A stretch of DNA of 64,000 nt from Benincasa hispida (GCF_009727055.1 NC_052353.1:42569483-42633482), one strand, 5' to 3'; counted from the first letter of the stretch, positions 12,290 to 23,911 are shown. Notes: a model not told the origin generated them from the sequence alone. Numbers and translations: made by a program.

Positions 12290-15200
12290 AAATAGAACTA
12301 CTTTCCACCATATGAACATCCCAGAAGAACAAAAGTAAATTGTGCCACCTTCATGTTAAGAGACGATGCAAAGTTCAGGTGGGAATCCACATAAAGAACA
12401 GTCAAAGGTACAGTCTCATGACAGCAATTCAATCAGGCTTTTTACAACAAGTATTTCCCTTTGACAGTGAGATATCAAAAGGAAATGGAATTTCTTAATC
12501 TTCGTCAAGAGAATATGTCAGTGGCAGAGTATGAACGAAAATTTGATCGTTGTCTCACTCTGTCCCTCAACTATGGACACAGAAGAGAAGAAGGTGGAAA
12601 AGGTTTATTTGGGGATTAGAGAAGGCATTCGAGGCATTGTTACTGCTTTCCGACACAAATAGTATGTCCTTTACCCTCGAGTCGGTCTTACTCATGGAAG
12701 TAGATCTCTTGTTGCCAAAACTCTAACTTCGGAACGAGGATTCATGCCAATCAAAAGAGGAATTTCACCCAACAAGGCTTCCAACATTCACAACGGCAAG
12801 CAAAAATTTCCCAAAATTACTCAGGGCATACACAACAGGAGAGCCGAACATTTACATATTCTAAGTGTGAAAATTGTGGAAACACCATCAGGGGCAATGT
12901 TTTCAGAACATAAGGGTGTGTTTCAACTGCGGCCCAGACGGGTCACTATGCAAGGGCTTGCCCAAAGTTCATCAACCAAGTATCAACTGCCCAAGACCAC
13001 CCAGCCCACTAGTAACAAGGTTACTTCAACAACAGAAAAGAACGGGTGTTTGCTGTTTACACGTCAATAGGCAGAAAATCAAGATGCAGTGGTTACAGGT
13101 ACATTACCCATCCTCAAGTATTATGCCTCAACTTTAATTTTGATTCGGGCTCTAGTCTATTCATTTCATCTCTACAACATTTGCACAACATGCTCAATTA
13201 AATCTGAAGCCCTTAGCTACATTCTATCCGTAACTACTCCTGCCGGAGTATCTATGTTGGCCCACTCAGTAGTAGAAAAACTGTGAATTGTCAGTATCAG
13301 GACATAAACTAGAGGTGACCCTTATCATCCTAGACATAAGTGATTTCAACATAATACTAGGTATGGACTAGTTAGCAGCAAACTATGCAAGCATAGAATT
13401 TCCTATAATAAGGAGGTCATATTCACCTTTCCAGCAGGAACCAAGTTTAAGTTTAAGAGTTCTAATACATAATCAGTCCCAAGAATAATTTCAGTCTTAA
13501 GACTAAACATTTGCTCAACCATGGAGCTTGGGCATATTTAGCAACGTGTAGTAGATTTACGAAACCAAAATGATGAAATTAAGGCCATCCCTGTAATAAA
13601 AGAATTTAAAGATGTATTCCCAGAAGAGCTTACCAGGTTTACCACCAATCAAGGATAGAATTTTGTATAGATCCTAATTCGCGAAGCTGAACCAATACTA
13701 AAGCCACCATACAGAATGGCAACCTGCGGAAATTAAAAGAACTTCAAAAATACAGTTAAAGAATTGTTAGATAAAGGGATTATACGCCCTAGCGCGTGTC
13801 TCCCATGGGGAGGCACTCTGTTTTATTGTGGTTAAGAAAAAAGGATTGGATCAATAGCCTTTATGTATAGATTATCGGGAGGTTGAAATAAGTTGACAAT
13901 AAAGAGATAAGATATCCACTCCACGCATTGATGACTATTGACAATTAACAAGGAGCCTCAGTATTCCCAAAATAGACTTACCGATCTGGATATCATCAAT
14001 TGTGAAAATCAAGGGAGTCGGATTACCCAAGACTGCTTTCCCGAACAAGATATACGGCAATTTGAATTCGTTGGATGCCTTTGGATTAACAAATGCCCCA
14101 GCAGCCTTCATGACTGATGAATAGAATTTTAAGGACCATCTTGATAACTTCGTGATCGTATTTAATAGATGATATTTTGGTCTATTCCAAGTCTGAGGAA
14201 GAACATGAAAAACATCTTAGGACGTTCTTTCCATATAAGAAATGAAAAAGTGTGTATGCCAAAGTCTCAAGTGGTGAGTTTTGGACGCGACAGTTGCCTA
14301 CCTGGGCAATATGTAAAGCAAGAAGGAATCTGCAGTAGACTCTGCTAAAACTGATAACAGTTTAGCAAGTGGCCTGCCACAACAACAGTCAGGAAGTGCG
14401 CAACTTCTTTGGGATTACCAGGATATTAATGACGATTTGTGAAGAATTTTCAAGTTAATAGCATTACCCTTAAAAACTCACCAAGAAGAATAATCATGTT
14501 TGTCTGGAACCAAGCATGTGAGCAAAGCCTCCAAGAAACTAAAGGAAAAGGTTGACCACAGCCCCATTCTCACTATACCTAATGGATCAACGGTTTAACT
14601 GGGTACATGGACAGCATCGAATAAGGGGCTTTGGTTGTGTATTGATGCAACACGGAATGGTAATAGCATATGCTTCAAGACAACTAAAAACTTATGAACA
14701 AAATTATTCCGTTATGACTTGGAATTAGCTGTCGTTTAGTCTTGCCTTAAAGATCATGGGAGACTATTATTTATATGGGGAAGATCCAAATTTATACAGA
14801 TCATGAAAAAGCCTTAAGTACTCTTGTATCCAAAAAGAGTTAAATTATGAGGCAACGAAAAGATGTTAAAGAATTAGTCAAAGACTATGGATTGTGAATC
14901 CTTTATCATTCCAGGAAAGCTAACATTGTTGCTGATGCTCTTGCAGAAAAGTCAGCACATACAGCCAGCTCTAAGTACCATCTCCAAACACATAATTAGA
15001 TGATCTTGAAAGAGAGTTTGAAGATCTCATCTAAATACCAGAAACTTCACAACTCAAATAACAACAGTTAATTTCAAAGACCTGCATTAAGGCAAAGGAT
15101 AATTGTATGCACAACAAATAGACAAATACTAAAGCAAACAACGGCAATCAGAGAATAAGAAACCAATCAATTTTCTACAGCCGCCAGACCTCTGCCACTC

Positions 15201-16570
15201 TTCTATCGTGGACGAACTATGTGTACAGATAATGAAGAAATCAGAAAGAACATTGAAGGAAGCTCAATGACATGCTTTTCAATACATCTGGAGTACCAAA
15301 TGTTTTGAGACTTGAAAAGCACATTACTGATGGGGTAACATAAAAGGTATAGCCGACCAATGTAACGTAAATGTTTCGTTGTTCAACAGGTGAACAGCCT
15401 CTACAGCAACGCCACAAAGGACTCCTCCCAGCCTCTTAAATGTCCAGAATGGAAATGGAACATATTTCTATGGACTTCAATCTCAGGACTCCCGAGAATT
15501 TAAAGGCCACACATGATTTGGGTATATTGTAGATCGACTTCACCAAATCGGCCCCACTTCCTACCATACAAAATCTACTCACACTACGGAGCTACTAAGC
15601 TCAAATGTACTTAAAAGTAGGTCACCGTTACATGGAATCCCAAAATTCAGATTGTTTCAGATCGAGACCCTGCGTTTCGTCCCAAGTTTCTGGAAAAGTT
15701 TACAGAAAGCATGGGCACACAGCTAAAGTTTCAATACAACCTTCCACCACAAACGTGATGGCCAAACAGAACGAGTTTAATCAATCCTAGAAGACAGTTG
15801 AGGGCAATGTTACTTTGGGATTTATTATGGAAGCATGGATTCGCAGGTTAACATCTTATAGAATTTTGCCTTATAATAATAGTTATCAGGCGAAATTGGT
15901 ATGGCTCTTCGACAGCCTTATATACGGAAAGAAATGCCATGATCCCCTGTAATCACTGGGGATGACATGGAGTCGGGCGGTTATCACTACTCCGTAACCT
16001 GAATTGGGCTGCGCAACATCACAGAGTTCAATTATATCAAGCTAAGTTTTCGGGTCAAAGAAATGCAATCCGCTTCAAAAGCAGACAAAGAAATTATGCT
16101 GATAACCGTCCGAAAATAGAGCTGGAATTCAAGTTAGGAGAATCAACGTATTTAAAGGTAAGCACCAATGAAGGGCCATTATCGTTGGACGAAAAGGGCA
16201 AGCTTAGCCCTCGCTTCAAATTTGGATCCCTTTGAAATATTAGACCGTTATTGGCCAAGTAGCTTACCAATTGGCAATTACACCCACACTTTCTACATGA
16301 TACATAATTATTCAATGTATCGATGCGTCGAAAATACGTGTTTGACCCATCACACATAGTTAAAATTATGAAACCTCTGTGCAAATAATGAAAACTTGAT
16401 ATATGAGGAGACTCCCGTTGCATCCTGGCAAAAAGAAGAAATCGCTTCGTAATAGGGAAATAAGTTAGTGAAGGGTTCTCTGGAGAAATTCAGCAAGTGA
16501 AAGAAGCTACATGGGAACGAGAAAAAAATAGATGACAGACAAATACCCTTATCTTTTTAGAACCAAGAAA
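12290..16570 (+). pseudogene. Decayed gypsy gag-pol
   Basis: Fragments appear in the expected order over several frames. Gag: EFLNLRQENMSVAEYERKFD at about 12485-12550. A two-part zinc knuckle, CENCGKHHQGQC then CFNCG, at about 12865-12960. Protease/linker: DFNVILGMDW at about 13340-13375. Reverse transcriptase: PPYRMA, ELLDKGIIRPS and a degraded LTDLDIIN at about 13700-14000. RNase H-like and integrase-like pieces extend to about 15950. A chromodomain-like end, EATWEREKNR, lies at about 16505-16535. Numerous stops and frameshifts separate the blocks. The order protease-RT-RNase H-integrase-chromodomain is that of Ty3/gypsy chromoviruses. Confidence 0.85.
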
Positions 16571-16579
16571 ACTTTCGAA

Positions 16580-16604
16580 GGACGAAATTCTTAAGGGGGG
16601 AAGA
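16580..16604 (+). promoter_or_regulatory. Polypurine tract next to the 3' LTR
   Basis: GGACGAAATTC is followed by TTAAGGGGGGAAGA directly before the 3' LTR. This is the plus-strand priming site of plant gypsy elements. Confidence 0.8.
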
Positions 16605-17550
16605 GTATCGACCCAGATTGTACGCATCAGGACATTAAATGTCAAATAATAAAGCCAGGACGAAAATTGTAAAGGGGTGAAATTTTAGAAGGAAAAAATG
16701 TTAAAAATAATAATAATAATATAAAATAAATATAATAAATTTTGGAATTTATTCATTATCCAAGATAATAATAAAGGGCAGCGAGCCCGGGAGCGATAAA
16801 GTAGGAAGAGAACGAGAGCCACCACCAGCGAGAAACTGGAAAAAAGAATTCCTGAAAGAGAGGCTGCGCGATCGAAAGGAAGGAATTGAGAGCGAGAAAA
16901 CCCCAGCGGAGCGATTTAGCGAGATTGAAGCTGGCAAGAAGTGAGAGAGCGAGATCCCTTAGAGAGCGAGATGAAGGAAATAGAGAGAGAGAGAGAACTT
17001 GTAGCAAGGAAGTTGGAGAGAACTGAGGTTTAAAGAGAGTTATTCTTAGGAGGACAGTAGGAAAGAGCGGTAGTGGAGCGGAGGAGCGAGAGCGGGCAAC
17101 AGCATGAGGCGGAAGCGAGAGCGGTGAGCGAGAGCGGGAGCTGAGAGCAGGGCGAGAGCGGGAGCGAGAGGCCGAGAAGCGAAAAGCTGGAAGAGAGAGC
17201 GAGACGAAAGAGAAAATTTGAGAGCGAGAGTGGAGAGAGCGGGATTTCCAGCAAGAAAGTTGGACAGAGTAAATTCCTAGTGAGAAAACGGGAGAGAGCG
17301 AGATTTTAAGAGCAGTGAGGCGAGATTTGGACAGAAAGCGCGAATTTATGCGTTGAATTTGGCCACGATCTTAATAGATTATACATGGGAAAACCCCTAA
17401 AATTGATTACAACAAAGAAATGATGACGTAAGGGCAAAACGTTAGCCAAAATTAGGGTTGTCTTATTGAGAGGAATCCCATAAAAACATAAGTAATTTTT
17501 AAAAAAGAAGCACCTGTACGATGTTGTCACACCGAGAAGAGCTGAAAACT

Positions 17551-17560
17551 ACTATAAATA
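17551..17560 (+). promoter_or_regulatory. LTR TATA box
   Basis: ACTATAAATA followed by GGACCC; it lies about 950 bp into the 3' LTR and would place transcription start near 17585. Confidence 0.6.
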
Positions 17561-17984
17561 GGACCCTTTGCCGAAGATTTAACCCATTCTCAAACAAAAT
17601 CTCAGTAACATAGAATTGTGTGAAAAAAGTAAGTGTGAGTAGGAAGTTCTGTGAAGATTAAAAGAAGAAAAAGCTCGGTTAAAGTGCTGCCAAATTTCTT
17701 CTTTTGAATTTAAAAAGGAAAATCTCTGCTGATAAATTCATAAAGAATAATATAAGGAATAATTTAGATCACAGTCAAGGTAAGTAGTTTATTCACCCTC
17801 TCTTTAAATGTTTCTATGTAGTGTACCTTTATTATGTTGCATGGTTATGTTAATTGTTATATTGCATTACATGTTTAGAACACGTTTCTCTACAAGGGAC
17901 CCCATGCATTATGTTTGTTCACGATTACGCTAAAACCAAGTTTTAATTAGGTGTAAGTTATGCTTCCAGTCCTAATCTTATGGT

Positions 17985-18520
17985 TATGTTAATGGTTGAT
18001 GTTGGATGCGACTCTGGCCCTACTGACTGCATGACCTTGCTAATCATCAGATGGGTTAGTTTCTGCTTAGTCCTTATCTTCCCATCAGGGCGGAAAGATT
18101 TATGTTGGAAGCATAACGTTTATGCTAATGTTGATGTTGATTGCGACTCTAGCCCTACTGACTTGCATGACCCGCTAATCATCATATGGGTAGTTTCCGC
18201 TTAAGTCCTCATCTTCCTATCAGGGCGGAAAGATTTATGTTGGAAGCATAACATTTATGCTAATGGTTGATGTTGGATGCGGACTTTGGCCCTACTGACT
18301 GCATGACCCGCTAATCATCAGATGGGTTAGTTTTCGCTTAGGTCCTCATCTTCCTATCAGGGCGGAGAGATTTTGTGGAAGCATAACATTTATGTCTAAT
18401 GGTTGATGTTGGATGCGACTCTGGCCCTACTGACTGCATGACCCGCTAATCATCAGATGGTTAGTTTCGCTTAGGTCCTCATCTTCCTATCAGGCGGAGA
18501 GATTTATGTTGGAAGCATAA
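17985..18520 (+). repeat. 135-bp tandem repeat, four copies, in the 3' LTR
   Basis: GATGTTGGATGCGACTCT-like anchors at 17998, 18133, 18269 and 18404 give steps of 135, 136 and 135 bp. Each unit also contains GGGCGGAAAGATTTATGTTG or a close variant. Confidence 0.92.
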
Positions 18521-18947
18521 CCGACCACCACATGTTATTATACGTTTTCGGTCCCAATCATATGTTTTTCATGACATTTTTGCTTGTGATGTGCATTTGG
18601 TCACTACCCTACGTGAGAACTATTTACTGGGTATATTATGTACTCATCCATATTTTTACAGACTTTGTAGGTAAGAACATAGCGTAGAGGGCAGAGTTGG
18701 ACGTCGCTCAAAATGGCCAACCATCAAACTCACTATTATAGACACGTGCATTTTAACCACCACGCTAATGTTTTATGGATCCTGGTTGTTTTGATAAATA
18801 AATTCTATATAGTTTTTTTTTTTCTATTAATTAAAAATTTAGATATGTTCTTTGAAATTTCAACCAAAACTCATCTCATGATAGAAAAGTCTAAGTATGC
18901 ATGTCGTAGCGGTCGGATTCATAAGGTGTAAGGATCCGGGCGTTACA

Positions 18948-19376
18948 GGCACGGAAATGCTTGAAAACAACCCAGGCGTTAAAAATGTTGAAAAAAAGGC
19001 GTTGCTAGAGGTTTTGTGCGAACGGAGTTCGTTTGGTGCCCAAAATAGCCGGGGCCCCGCGGGGTGTCTGGGTGGCTTGCTGGGTGTTGCATGGCCTGGC
19101 AGGGGTGTCGCATGGCTTGGCTGAGGTGTCGTAGGCAGGGCCCTGGACCAATTTTTGTGCGCGAACCTTCCATCACGAAAAAGCGCAAAAAACGGACCCA
19201 GGGATTAAGAACAATGAAAAAAAGTCGTGTGCCTAGGAACAGAGCTCGTTTGGTGCCCGAAATAGCCCCAGGCCCACTTTTTGCTCCCGAACCTTCCGAC
19301 ACGGAATTGGCGCAAAAATGGACCGGTTTAAGATATGAAGAAAAAAGGCGTGTGCCAGACGGTTTTGGGAACGGAG
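18948..19376 (+). repeat. Higher-order tandem array, second block
   Basis: The array resumes in phase after the retrotransposon: the rest of a B monomer (18953-19019), a C monomer with four minisatellite copies (19020-19236), a D monomer (19237-19368), then the start of an A monomer that is broken at about 19376. GGCAC at 18948-18952 is the right target duplication. Confidence 0.9.
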
Positions 19377-19650
19377 ATTTAGAGAAGGGTTAACCCTTCT
19401 CCATATAAATTCTTCTTTATAGGCCTTTTAGGGCAAGAATTATTTTGGTGAATTTGCCCTTGGCACCAAAACAGAAATCCTCTTTCTTTACTCTCTAAGA
19501 GAATTCTTTCTACCTCTCCCTTTTCCAATTAGTTGGATACCACCTATCCTTCTATTGGAATCCTTGAGAATAACAAGATTATTCTTGTGACTATGTTCAA
19601 GTTTGATTGAGAAGAAGTTCGTGGCAAGATCGTTTTTCTTGGGTGAACAT
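19377..19650 (+). mobile_element. Insertion of about 270 bp in the array, LTR-leader-like
   Basis: Foreign AT-rich sequence interrupts an A monomer between GAACGGAG and TGCCCCAAAC. It contains an 18-base perfect palindrome AGAAGGGTTAACCCTTCT (19383-19400) and a TATA-like CCATATAAAT (19401-19410), followed by a CT-rich leader. This resembles the U3-R-U5 junction of a copia-type LTR. No target duplication is evident. Confidence 0.5.
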
Positions 19651-20115
19651 TCGTGCCCCAAACAGACCCCGGGCCCCACAGGCTCTGTCGGGGCCGTTTT
19701 TTCGTGCGCAAACATTTCGTCGCGAAAATGGACCAGGGGTTAAGAATGATGATAAAAATTGTGTGCTAGACGGTTTTACGAACGGAGCTCGTTTGGTGCC
19801 CCAACCGACCCCTGGGGCCGTGGGGCCCACTTTTCGCTCCCGAATCTTCTGGCACGAAAATGCGCGAAAATGGACCTAGGTGTTAAAAACGATCAAAAAA
19901 AGGCGTGTGCCAGACGATTTTGCGAACGGAGATCGTTTGGTGCCCCAAATGGCCCTCGGGTCCCACGAGGGTGTCGCAGGGCAGGGCCCTAGGACCCAAT
20001 TTTTTGTTGCGAACCTTCCGTCAGCGAAAAAGCACGAAAACGGACCCAGGGGTTAAGAACGATGAAAAAAGTCGTGTGCTAGACGGTTTTGCGAATGGAG
20101 CTCGTTTGGTGCTCA
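19651..20115 (+). repeat. Higher-order tandem array, last block
   Basis: The block holds the rest of an A monomer, a B monomer (19780-19923), a short C monomer with a single minisatellite copy (19924-20092), and a D monomer truncated after CTCGTTTGGTGCTC. The A-B-C-D order is kept to the end of the array. Confidence 0.9.
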
Positions 20116-21450
20116 GTTAATTAAATAACATTTATTTAATAAATTAGCATAATAATTAAATAACCATCTATACATTAAATCCAATTTAACATATATATTT
20201 AATTAACATAAATAAATATCTTGTGTTTATGTGCATCACCTCTCTATTAATTTAATTAATTAATTCTTTATGAATCTGATTTGAAATAAAATATTTGGAT
20301 TTCATTCAAATATTTCTCTCCAACTTAATTGAAATTATAGATCACATCTATAATCAATTACATATTATTCACATTAATATACAATTTCCTCAAGCTGATT
20401 TGAACAATTCAAATCATCCATCTTTGATATCCTTTAGTGAGCTAACAAGGGGACCTGGTGGACCTGCAGATCAGAAACTCCAACAATATGAGATTAATTA
20501 GCTAAACTCATTAAACAAATTAATCAATATTTGTTAACTGTGGGTACACTCCACTAAAGACCCACTACTGCACTCTTCTCACTACATATATATTTCTGTG
20601 TCCATAGATATAGACCAATAACAATAACTTGGTCCTTCACGAGTGTCCATAACACAAATTGAGTCAAATTACTATTTTACCCTTGAGTTACTTCTGTATC
20701 CTCAAGTACCAATGCTCCTCTAATGAACAACCTATTTATGGTAGGCAATGAGAGGGTAGGGAGGCTAGAGCCCTTTGTTCAAGTCCTGGAGACACCACTT
20801 AAGGGAACATTCATCTATTTACCCTGAAGTCGGGAAGGTGTGAATTTCATCTTGTATTATTATGTTCCCAGCTCCTCACTTGGTCTTGTCTGTAAAATGG
20901 TAGGCTTATTGAGTTGGCAAACTGGTCACTCTCACCCATACACATCAAAAGACAATCTCTCATGAACAGGATTTCATAATACACTCAGGATTAAGACTAA
21001 GTTGCCTAAGTCATCCAATTGAAATAAGAACCAAACTAGTTAATGGTGTTACATAAAGTGGTTACTGTTTTGCGGTTCGATCTTATGCAAACTTATTGCA
21101 TATGATACCACCACTTGCATGTCACCTATACGAATGTGTTGGATCATTGTGTTTGTATAAAATACAAAGTGGATTGTATCTATAGTGTCACCAGGATAAG
21201 GTACCCAGCCTTATCCCTATACTATAGACTCTTTAGGTTTTTTCTTGAACATTGATCTCTATATGTCTCCACATACAGTTCAAGACTCATAAGGCAATCT
21301 TGAATGTTAGTTTATTGGATTTAGGGTTATTAAGACAAAATAGATTATAACACAATCAATAACATTTATTGAATTAACATCAATATTGATGACGGTCAAT
21401 TGATAACATTTACTATATATGAGTTTTAGGGCATAAAACCCAATAACCGT
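20116..21450 (-). repeat. Copia-like LTR, truncated, minus orientation
   Basis: Read on the minus strand it begins TTGGGTTTTATGCCCTAAA at about 21449, like the TGTTGGGTTTTATG starts of many plant copia LTRs. It continues for about 1.33 kb without coding potential and stops abruptly at the array (about 20116). Its start interrupts the gag leader of the gypsy element to the right. The far end of the LTR is absent. Confidence 0.5.
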
Positions 21451-21875
21451 TTCCCCAATTCGGGCTACCATTGCCTCCTTATCAACTTGAGCACTAGGTG
21501 AGTTCGGAGCTACGAGAATATTCTGACTTTTATCGGCTCCATCCTCCTACACTCTCGATCAGGAAGAGTCCTGGACTTGTGAATACTACACTTGGGGGTC
21601 TTGAACCCCTCCTCTAACCTTCCTTTTTACCCTGAGTTTAGGTGTCATGACCTGACATGTACCCAAAGATCAGTTCTTACTGGATTCCCTATCATAAACA
21701 TATCTACTAAAACATATATAAAATAAAAATAAATCTCATGCATAATATATTGAAAACCTTTTCTTGTAAGACATACCTGACAATGACGAAGAATCCATTA
21801 CTGGGCCACAAGGACTAACTAGACTTACGTAGTAAGTTAGTCTACAGAACCCAAAACATGGGCTCTGATCCCAAC
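21451..21875 (-). pseudogene. gag leader and gag start of a minus-strand gypsy element
   Basis: On the minus strand the primer-binding site is followed by an untranslated leader and gag-like reading frames (MTPKLRVKRKVRGG, then after a frame change ADKSQNILVAPNSPSAQVDK and EAMVARIGET). The sequence is cut off at about 21450 by the copia-like LTR. Only the first hundred or so codons of gag remain. Confidence 0.5.
21861..21874 (-). promoter_or_regulatory. Primer-binding site, tRNA-iMet type
   Basis: Minus strand TTGGGATCAGAGCC differs by one base from the common plant retrotransposon site TTGGTATCAGAGCC and lies two bases from the LTR end. Confidence 0.7.
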
Positions 21876-23480
21876 TGTAACGATCTGGCTCCCTAGGACT
21901 TAAACTAGGTCATTACTATAGACATGCATGCATACATTCAAAATGACACTTTTCCATGATTTGATAAAAGGCCAAAACTATAGCTTTATGAAAAGTAATT
22001 AAATGAAATTTATTTAACTTAGTACCCTAAAAAATGAAATAACATAAATATCACAATAAAACATCATCCAAAACATCCAATGTGCAAAAAGAAAATAAAA
22101 ACTAAAGATCCTCTAATTTTAACAATTAACTAATTGAAAATCATGAAGACATAGAAAAAAATGGGCAAAAGCATTGACTGGTCCTAGTGGCTCGATCATA
22201 GATTCTACTTGTCATTCGCTAACGTGTTCTTACCTTTACTTGGAAAAAAAAAACATGAGAAAGAATGAGTATAAAATACTTAGTAAGTAACCCCACTACC
22301 GGGGTCAGGCTAAGCCTATATATCCAATAAATGATACTATCTAATGGGACATGCATAAACTTCTACTTTTCATGGATAGCCATCTAGTGGATAACTAAAC
22401 CCGCCCTACCGTAAGTGAGATGTACCCATAAACCTCTGGTGAAATCCTATAGAAGATCGCTAACCTCTACTGAAGTCTCGAAGAAAACACAAACTCTAGT
22501 GAATCCCGAAGGAGTCACAAACCTCTGGTGAGTCTTGAATAAAACACTAACCTCTGGTGAAATCCCGAAGGAGGTCACTAACCTCTTAGTGAATCCTAAA
22601 GGAAACACAAACCTCTAGTGAAATCTCGAAGGGAATCATAACATCTAGTGGCTATATGACTACGGGTAGGGGACAATTATCACTATCATAAATAATATGC
22701 ATCATAAAAATAGATTCCCACAATCATGCAAATATAACACCATGCTCATACAACCTCTTAGCAAATCATATAATAATTTGTTTCATACCCGTACTCATAA
22801 CATGCTTCAAACATAATAAAGATAACCTCATATATCCTCAAGCAACTCGATGCATACAATCTTAGAATCATCAATTCTTAAATTTTATCGTCTACACAAA
22901 GGCCGTTCCAATAGGAAGATTACTTACCTAGGAATTTAAGCCCAAATTTAATACAAGCATTAAGCCTTTCGTTTCGAATCAACTGAAATTATGGTTTGGT
23001 CCAAAATTAGTTTCAAAACTTGACTCATTTGGCCAACCTGAACATATATAAATTAAATTACAAATTTAATAACTTAATCTTCCACAACTACTCTTAATCC
23101 CAAGGGCCCAAAATGCTAAAATTCACCCAAACTTACCAAAATCAATCTTTTGTAACGCCGGACAGCATGCTTTCGATCTCAAAATTTCTTCAAAGCTCGG
23201 CCCAAACATAATTGGCATTAAAAATTTTAACCCAAGATTAAATGGATAACCAATACCCTCAAAGAAATCCCTAAATCGTGCCCAAAAATAGACCAACTCT
23301 TCCTCCAAGGCAAGATTCCAACGAAATCTACGAGCTGTGGCAGCGGTCGCGTCTGGAAGAGGGGCAGCGACAGACAGCGCTAGTCGAATTTGGAACAGAG
23401 GCGTCGGCGACGGTTGGTTGGCGTCTGAGCTGGGTGCATGACAAGGCCCAAAATGAGAAAGTTTTCTACCTCCTTTCTTC
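21876..23480 (-). repeat. Gypsy LTR, minus orientation, with 32-bp tandem repeats
   Basis: The LTR ends (minus strand) in GATCGTTACA at 21876, next to the primer-binding site. A GTAAGTA donor-like site lies at 22921-22927, and about eight copies of a 31-33 bp unit (AACCTCTGGTGAAATCCCGA in plus orientation) lie at 22431-22640. The upstream part (23120-23480) is more GC-rich and holds a 134-codon open frame on the minus strand that I take for LTR leader sequence. The left limit of the LTR is uncertain; it is probably truncated against the LINE. Confidence 0.6.
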
Positions 23481-23911
23481 ATAGGAGTCTTGGACCGAGA
23501 GCCTGATAAGAGAGTTGCTCCTTCCACATGATGCAGGTGATATTTTCTCTATTCCTATTGGTCGTAAGAAGATGGAGGATGACATATCTTGGAGTCCCGA
23601 TAAAAAAAGGGCTCTCTTCTGTTAAGAGTACTTATTATCTAGGGTTAAAGCTGATCTCTGATTCTCTTTCTTCTTCTTCTAGTGCGGTGGATTCTTAGAA
23701 GAGTTGGATCTTTGGAGTGCAAAGGTTAAGCCGAAAATCAAGATATCGTGCCAAAAAATCTTTAATGATCTTGTGCCCATTTTAAATAACTTGCATTGTA
23801 AAGGGATAACTGCAACTTTCTTTGTTTTTCCGTAGAACTCATATGTAGTCAACTTGTCACACTTTTGGGAGTGTACATTTTCAAGGAAAATTTGGGACTT
23901 TTTCTCCCCTC

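Larger units (their letters stand above)
11686..18947 (+). mobile_element. Ty3/gypsy chromovirus-like LTR retrotransposon (Tekay/Del type), degenerate
   Basis: The element is 7262 bp, begins TGTAACGACC and ends GGGCGTTACA, and is flanked by the 5-bp duplication GGCAC. Removing it and one duplication copy rejoins a B monomer of the surrounding array to about 142 bp, the normal B length. Inside lie a truncated 5' LTR, a frameshifted gag-pol with zinc knuckles, protease, reverse transcriptase, RNase H, integrase and a chromodomain-like C-terminus, a polypurine tract, and a 2.34-kb 3' LTR. The many stops and frameshifts mean it cannot encode its own proteins. Assignment to the Tekay/Del clade rests on the double zinc-binding motif and the chromodomain-like end and is an inference. 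Confidence 0.92.
16605..18947 (+). repeat. 3' LTR, 2.34 kb
   Basis: It starts at a degraded TATCGACCCAG (compare TGTAACGACCCAG of the 5' copy) and ends CGTTACA. It contains, in order, a second polypurine-like motif (16658-16680), a (TAA)n stretch, a purine-rich GAGCGA region (about 16770-17330), a TATA box (ACTATAAATA, 17551-17560), a leader, a GTAAGT splice-donor-like site (17780-17785), and four 135-bp tandem repeats (17985-18520). Confidence 0.88.

Noticed and set aside
23123..23527. 134-codon minus-strand frame
   Set aside because: It coincides with the leader part of a gypsy LTR, overlaps the LINE remnant, and has no family resemblance.
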